Below, in pieces: positions 6,520-7,764 of a stretch of 7,764 bases of DNA (position 1 is the first letter of the stretch; each line of letters starts with the position of its first letter). Source of the DNA: CAZWTD01 sp964637345 (lineage in GTDB: Bacteria; Patescibacteriota; Patescibacteriia; HK-STAS-PATE-3); assembly GCA_964637345.1 (NCBI GenBank), contig CAZWTD010000030.1, forward strand, positions 1 to 7,764, given 5' to 3'. Position numbers and translations under genes: made by a program. The notes beneath the pieces are model-generated. The model saw only the letters and a program-made list of their open reading frames with translations, was not told the origin of the DNA and ran no database searches.

Positions 6520-6763
6520 TCCCAAGGAGTCTTAAGGTCTCGCCGTACTCACGAACAGTTTTCGCGACCGCCTGATCGATTGCGCGTTTCTCCCCCTCCG
6601 CTAACCGGGGCTTCATAAGGCGCTCCATCTCGCTCTTTGGAATTGCATAATTCCGTCCGATTTTCTCGGCCTTAATCTTCCCAGTTTGGACTTTCTTCAA
6701 TACCGCAACGCGGCTAATTCCAAGCTCCTTGGCCGCCTCGATTGTTGAATAATACTGCTTCAT
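6512..6763 (-). CDS. HTH excisionase-like antitoxin of the Doc pair
   Basis: An 83-residue protein. Residues 3-47 form an excisionase/MerR-like helix-turn-helix (YYSTIEAAKELGISRVAVLKKVQTGKIKAEKIGRNYAIPKSEM in family pattern: STIEAAKELGIS, then a wing around IGRNYAIP). The C-terminal part (about 55-83) is a charged helix, AIDQAVAKTVREYGETLRLL, that probably binds and blocks the toxin. Its place directly before a Doc gene, with an 8-bp overlap, makes an antitoxin the likely job. In such pairs the antitoxin, alone or with the toxin, represses its own promoter, and the palindromes just upstream fit that. Only AGAAG, 2 nt from the ATG, could serve as a ribosome site, and it is poor. Confidence 0.86.
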   Translation of the reverse strand: MKQYYSTIEAAKELGISRVAVLKKVQTGKIKAEKIGRNYAIPKSEMERLMKPRLAEGEKRAIDQAVAKTVREYGETLRLLGNA

Positions 6764-6770
6764 TGCTTCT

Positions 6771-6818
6771 ATGATAACTAAACTCTAATCTACTCTAATA
6801 AGTTATCATATGATAACC
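6771..6818. promoter_or_regulatory. Putative autoregulatory operator of the toxin-antitoxin pair
   Basis: A perfect 16-bp palindrome, GTTATCATATGATAAC, lies at 6802-6817. The half-site ATGATAAC recurs at 6771-6778, seven bases before the antitoxin ATG. Together, 6771-6779 (ATGATAACT) and 6801-6809 (AGTTATCAT) form a perfect 9-bp inverted repeat with a 21-bp gap. Inside the gap, ACTCTAAT is repeated at 6782-6789 and 6792-6799, exactly 10 bp apart, about one helical turn. Three half-sites spanning the promoter suggest that HTH protein dimers bind cooperatively or loop the DNA. Confidence 0.65.
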
Positions 6819-6828
6819 AAATCGTCAA
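6800..6828 (-). promoter_or_regulatory. Putative promoter of the toxin-antitoxin pair
   Basis: TTGACG (6828-6823, minus strand) matches five of six -35 bases. A -10 box at a 17-bp spacing would be TAACTT (6805-6800), which is weak; other AT-rich hexamers lie next to it. The 16-bp palindrome fills most of the spacer, the usual place for a repressor site. The leader to the antitoxin ATG would be about 30 nt. Confidence 0.42.
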
Positions 6829-6887
6829 GGTCACTTGAATGATTCCCTTTCCCCTACCTAATCCCCCATGGCCTGGTTTCTTATCAT

Positions 6888-6921
6888 GCCCCCCTCTGTC
6901 ATCATCGCCCCCCTCTGTCAT
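6888..6921. repeat. 15-bp direct repeat, two units
   Basis: GCCCCCCTCTGTCAT occurs exactly at 6888-6902 and again at 6907-6921, a period of 19 bp. The second unit runs into the left end of the palindromic repeat at 6916-6948. It lies in the non-coding spacer between the antitoxin promoter and the DUF1801 gene, and may be a partial duplication of the end of that element. Confidence 0.65.
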
Positions 6922-6948
6922 TGTCGGGCTTGGCCCGACAATCCAGAA
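6916..6948. repeat. 33-bp palindromic intergenic repeat, copy 2
   Basis: The core is a perfect 10-bp stem, ATTGTCGGGC (6920-6929) with GCCCGACAAT (6933-6942), around a 3-base loop. Both copies have the same orientation and lie on either side of the Doc pair. Here an A-run follows on the plus strand, so on the minus strand the T tract comes before the stem and not after it, which argues against an intrinsic terminator. A 12-base string AAAAACAAACAC sits just outside both copies (6016-6027 and 6949-6960), although on opposite sides of the element. Confidence 0.66.
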
Positions 6949-6975
6949 AAAAACAAACACCTCAATCTCAAACGC

Positions 6976-7407
6976 CTAAAACCCCTTCCCGGCCTTCGTC
7001 CTCCGCTTCATCTCCTGATACGCGACCTTCACCAGCTTCTTCAGGACCGGGAGCTTCACGTCCGAGAGCCGCTTCAAATACAAACATCCCTTGCTCTCCG
7101 TATGCGGCCCGAGCTCTTTCAAGAGCGCCGCCGGAAGATTCCCCGGGTACACGTAAAGCGTAAGACTCTGCTTCCTTGGCGAAAACCCGACGAGCGGCCA
7201 ATCGCCCTTCTGGCTGCTCCGCTCGGATTCGTAATGATACTGGCCGAAGCCGACAATCGCCGTCCCCCACATCGCCGCCTTCTCCCCGGTCGCTTCGGTA
7301 AAAATCCGCAAAAGCTCAAGCCCGTCCTTTACTTTCGCCTCGTCCGGGACGGATTTCAGAAACGCTGGAACGCTCGCGGTCGTTTTCTTCGTTTTCAGTT
7401 CGGCCAT
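6976..7407 (-). CDS. DUF1801 domain protein
   Basis: A soluble 143-residue protein that is one DUF1801 domain (YdhG-like fold). Family motifs are AFLKSVPDE (15-23), GEKAAMWGTAIVGFGQYHY (41-59), DWPLVGFSPRKQSLTLYVYPG (69-89, with GFSPRK central) and GCLYLKRLSDVKLPVLKKLV (107-126). The length is normal and the frame is intact. The biochemical function of the family is not established, so none is given. The ATG at 7407 starts the usual N-terminal pattern, but the preceding bases (TTTATTTTTTCCT) contain no Shine-Dalgarno site, so initiation may not depend on one. Its neighbours are an unknown partial gene upstream and the toxin-antitoxin spacer downstream, and neither suggests a pathway. Confidence 0.92.
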   Translation of the reverse strand: MAELKTKKTTASVPAFLKSVPDEAKVKDGLELLRIFTEATGEKAAMWGTAIVGFGQYHYESERSSQKGDWPLVGFSPRKQSLTLYVYPGNLPAALLKELGPHTESKGCLYLKRLSDVKLPVLKKLVKVAYQEMKRRTKAGKGF

Positions 7408-7432
7408 AGGAAAAAATAAAGGATAGTAAAAC

Positions 7433-7460
7433 AGTATAGCATATTGCTCATCTCATCTAA
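7433..7460 (-). promoter_or_regulatory. Putative promoter of the DUF1801 gene
   Basis: TATACT (7438-7433, minus strand) is a good -10 box (five of six). TTAGAT at 7460-7455 could be a weak -35 with a 16-bp spacer. The start would lie near 7426, giving an AT-rich leader of about 19 nt. It sits in the 79-bp gap after the stop codon of the upstream partial gene. Confidence 0.4.
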
Positions 7461-7486
7461 GCGTGTAGATATGTGTTCTTCTTACT

Positions 7487-7764
7487 CTATTCGCAGACTA
7501 GCTTAACCGGTTCATCGTCCGCTAGGTCGCAGTTCTTTTCGCAGACGCCGAAACGGGTCACCTCTTTCGTAAACAAATTTATTTCTATGCGCTCAGCAGT
7601 TGAGCATCCATTATCGCCGCTTCCGCAAGAAAGGCTGATTTTCCCGGACTCCAGGGAAGGCTCTGAATTTATCCAGCAGCCGGAAAGTGCGGAATTCCAA
7701 ACGATTGTCTCGTAAGGGACGAAAGTTTCAGCTGGGATAGATAACTCGCGTCCGTTTAAGGAAA
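7487..7764 (-). CDS. Cysteine-rich protein of unknown family, C-terminal part only
   Basis: On the minus strand a frame is open from the window edge (first whole codon at 7762) to a TAG at 7489-7487 and encodes 91 residues. It starts outside the window; no ATG occurs in it. I do not recognise the family. The visible part is acidic and polar, with six cysteines in 91 residues (local positions 29, 46, 53, 74, 78, 90) and beta-like stretches such as FVPYETIVWNSAL and ERIEINLFTKEVTRFGVC. An even number of cysteines in a soluble segment suggests a disulfide-bonded domain outside the cytoplasm, but any signal peptide would lie beyond the edge. It shares strand with all other genes. A plus-strand frame of 80 codons covers the same bases and is taken to be its shadow. 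Confidence 0.58.
   Translation of the reverse strand, partial: SLNGRELSIPAETFVPYETIVWNSALSGCWINSEPSLESGKISLSCGSGDNGCSTAERIEINLFTKEVTRFGVCEKNCDLADDEPVKLVCE

Noticed and set aside
6920..6942. A perfect 10-bp hairpin as a terminator for the DUF1801 gene
   Set aside because: On the minus strand the T-run comes before the stem and a G-rich stretch follows it, so the order is wrong for an intrinsic terminator.
6039..6948. Insertion sequence or integrated element around the toxin-antitoxin pair
   Set aside because: There is no transposase, integrase or tRNA attachment site, and the bracketing repeats are palindromic and in direct orientation, unlike insertion-sequence ends.
6868..7419. A 183-codon open frame on the plus strand
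   Set aside because: It is antisense to the DUF1801 gene, whose minus-strand protein matches the family along its whole length. The plus-strand product is Arg/Pro/Leu-rich and starts inside a repeat.
7473..7715. An 80-codon open frame on the plus strand
   Set aside because: It overlaps the minus-strand frame that is open through the window edge. All other genes lie on the minus strand and the plus product has no motif. This rejection is less certain than the others.

Overview
The window carries nine genes, all read on the minus strand, so transcription runs from right to left. The gene families (a compact CsoR, an HTH/Doc pair, a DUF1801 protein, a small VKOR-like membrane protein and an HMA/UreH/cupredoxin fusion), the very short intergenic gaps and the mixed use of Shine-Dalgarno sites suggest a bacterium of the Candidate Phyla Radiation (Patescibacteria, Parcubacteria-like). 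This is an inference from family resemblance only; no rRNA or other phylogenetic marker is present. TGA is used as an ordinary stop codon (copA). I see no tRNA, rRNA, CRISPR array, transposase or phage gene.

Right end (7764 to 6764): the C-terminal 91 residues of a cysteine-rich unknown protein run in from beyond the edge. Next come a DUF1801 gene with its own weak promoter and a 212-bp spacer. The spacer holds a 15-bp direct repeat, a 33-bp palindromic repeat copy and the promoter/operator of a toxin-antitoxin pair.

Middle right (6763 to 6039): an HTH excisionase-like antitoxin overlaps a Doc (death-on-curing, Fic-fold) toxin. The promoter has a perfect 16-bp palindrome between the -35 and -10 boxes and a third half-site near the antitoxin start, which suggests autoregulation. 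A second copy of the 33-bp palindromic repeat lies on the far side, so the pair is bracketed by direct copies of one repeat.

Centre (6027 to 911): what looks like one complete copper-response operon. A weak promoter overlaps a 29-bp dyad of the CsoR operator type. It is followed by csoR, an unusual three-domain membrane protein (HMA, UreH/DsbD-like, cupredoxin), the Cu(I)-exporting P1B-ATPase copA, a GyrI-like domain protein and a VKOR-like four-helix membrane protein. The operon closes with a strong intrinsic terminator. The working model is that Cu(I) binds CsoR and releases the promoter, CopA then pumps Cu(I) out of the cytoplasm, and the fusion protein binds or hands over copper across the membrane. 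The last two genes may deal with a thiol/disulfide or small-molecule side of copper stress; that role is inferred from position only.

Left end (912 to 1): pyrF, encoding orotidine 5'-phosphate decarboxylase, starts from its own putative promoter. The -35 box of that promoter lies in the T-rich tail of the copper operon terminator. The gene runs off the left edge. No stretch longer than 300 bases lacks a gene.
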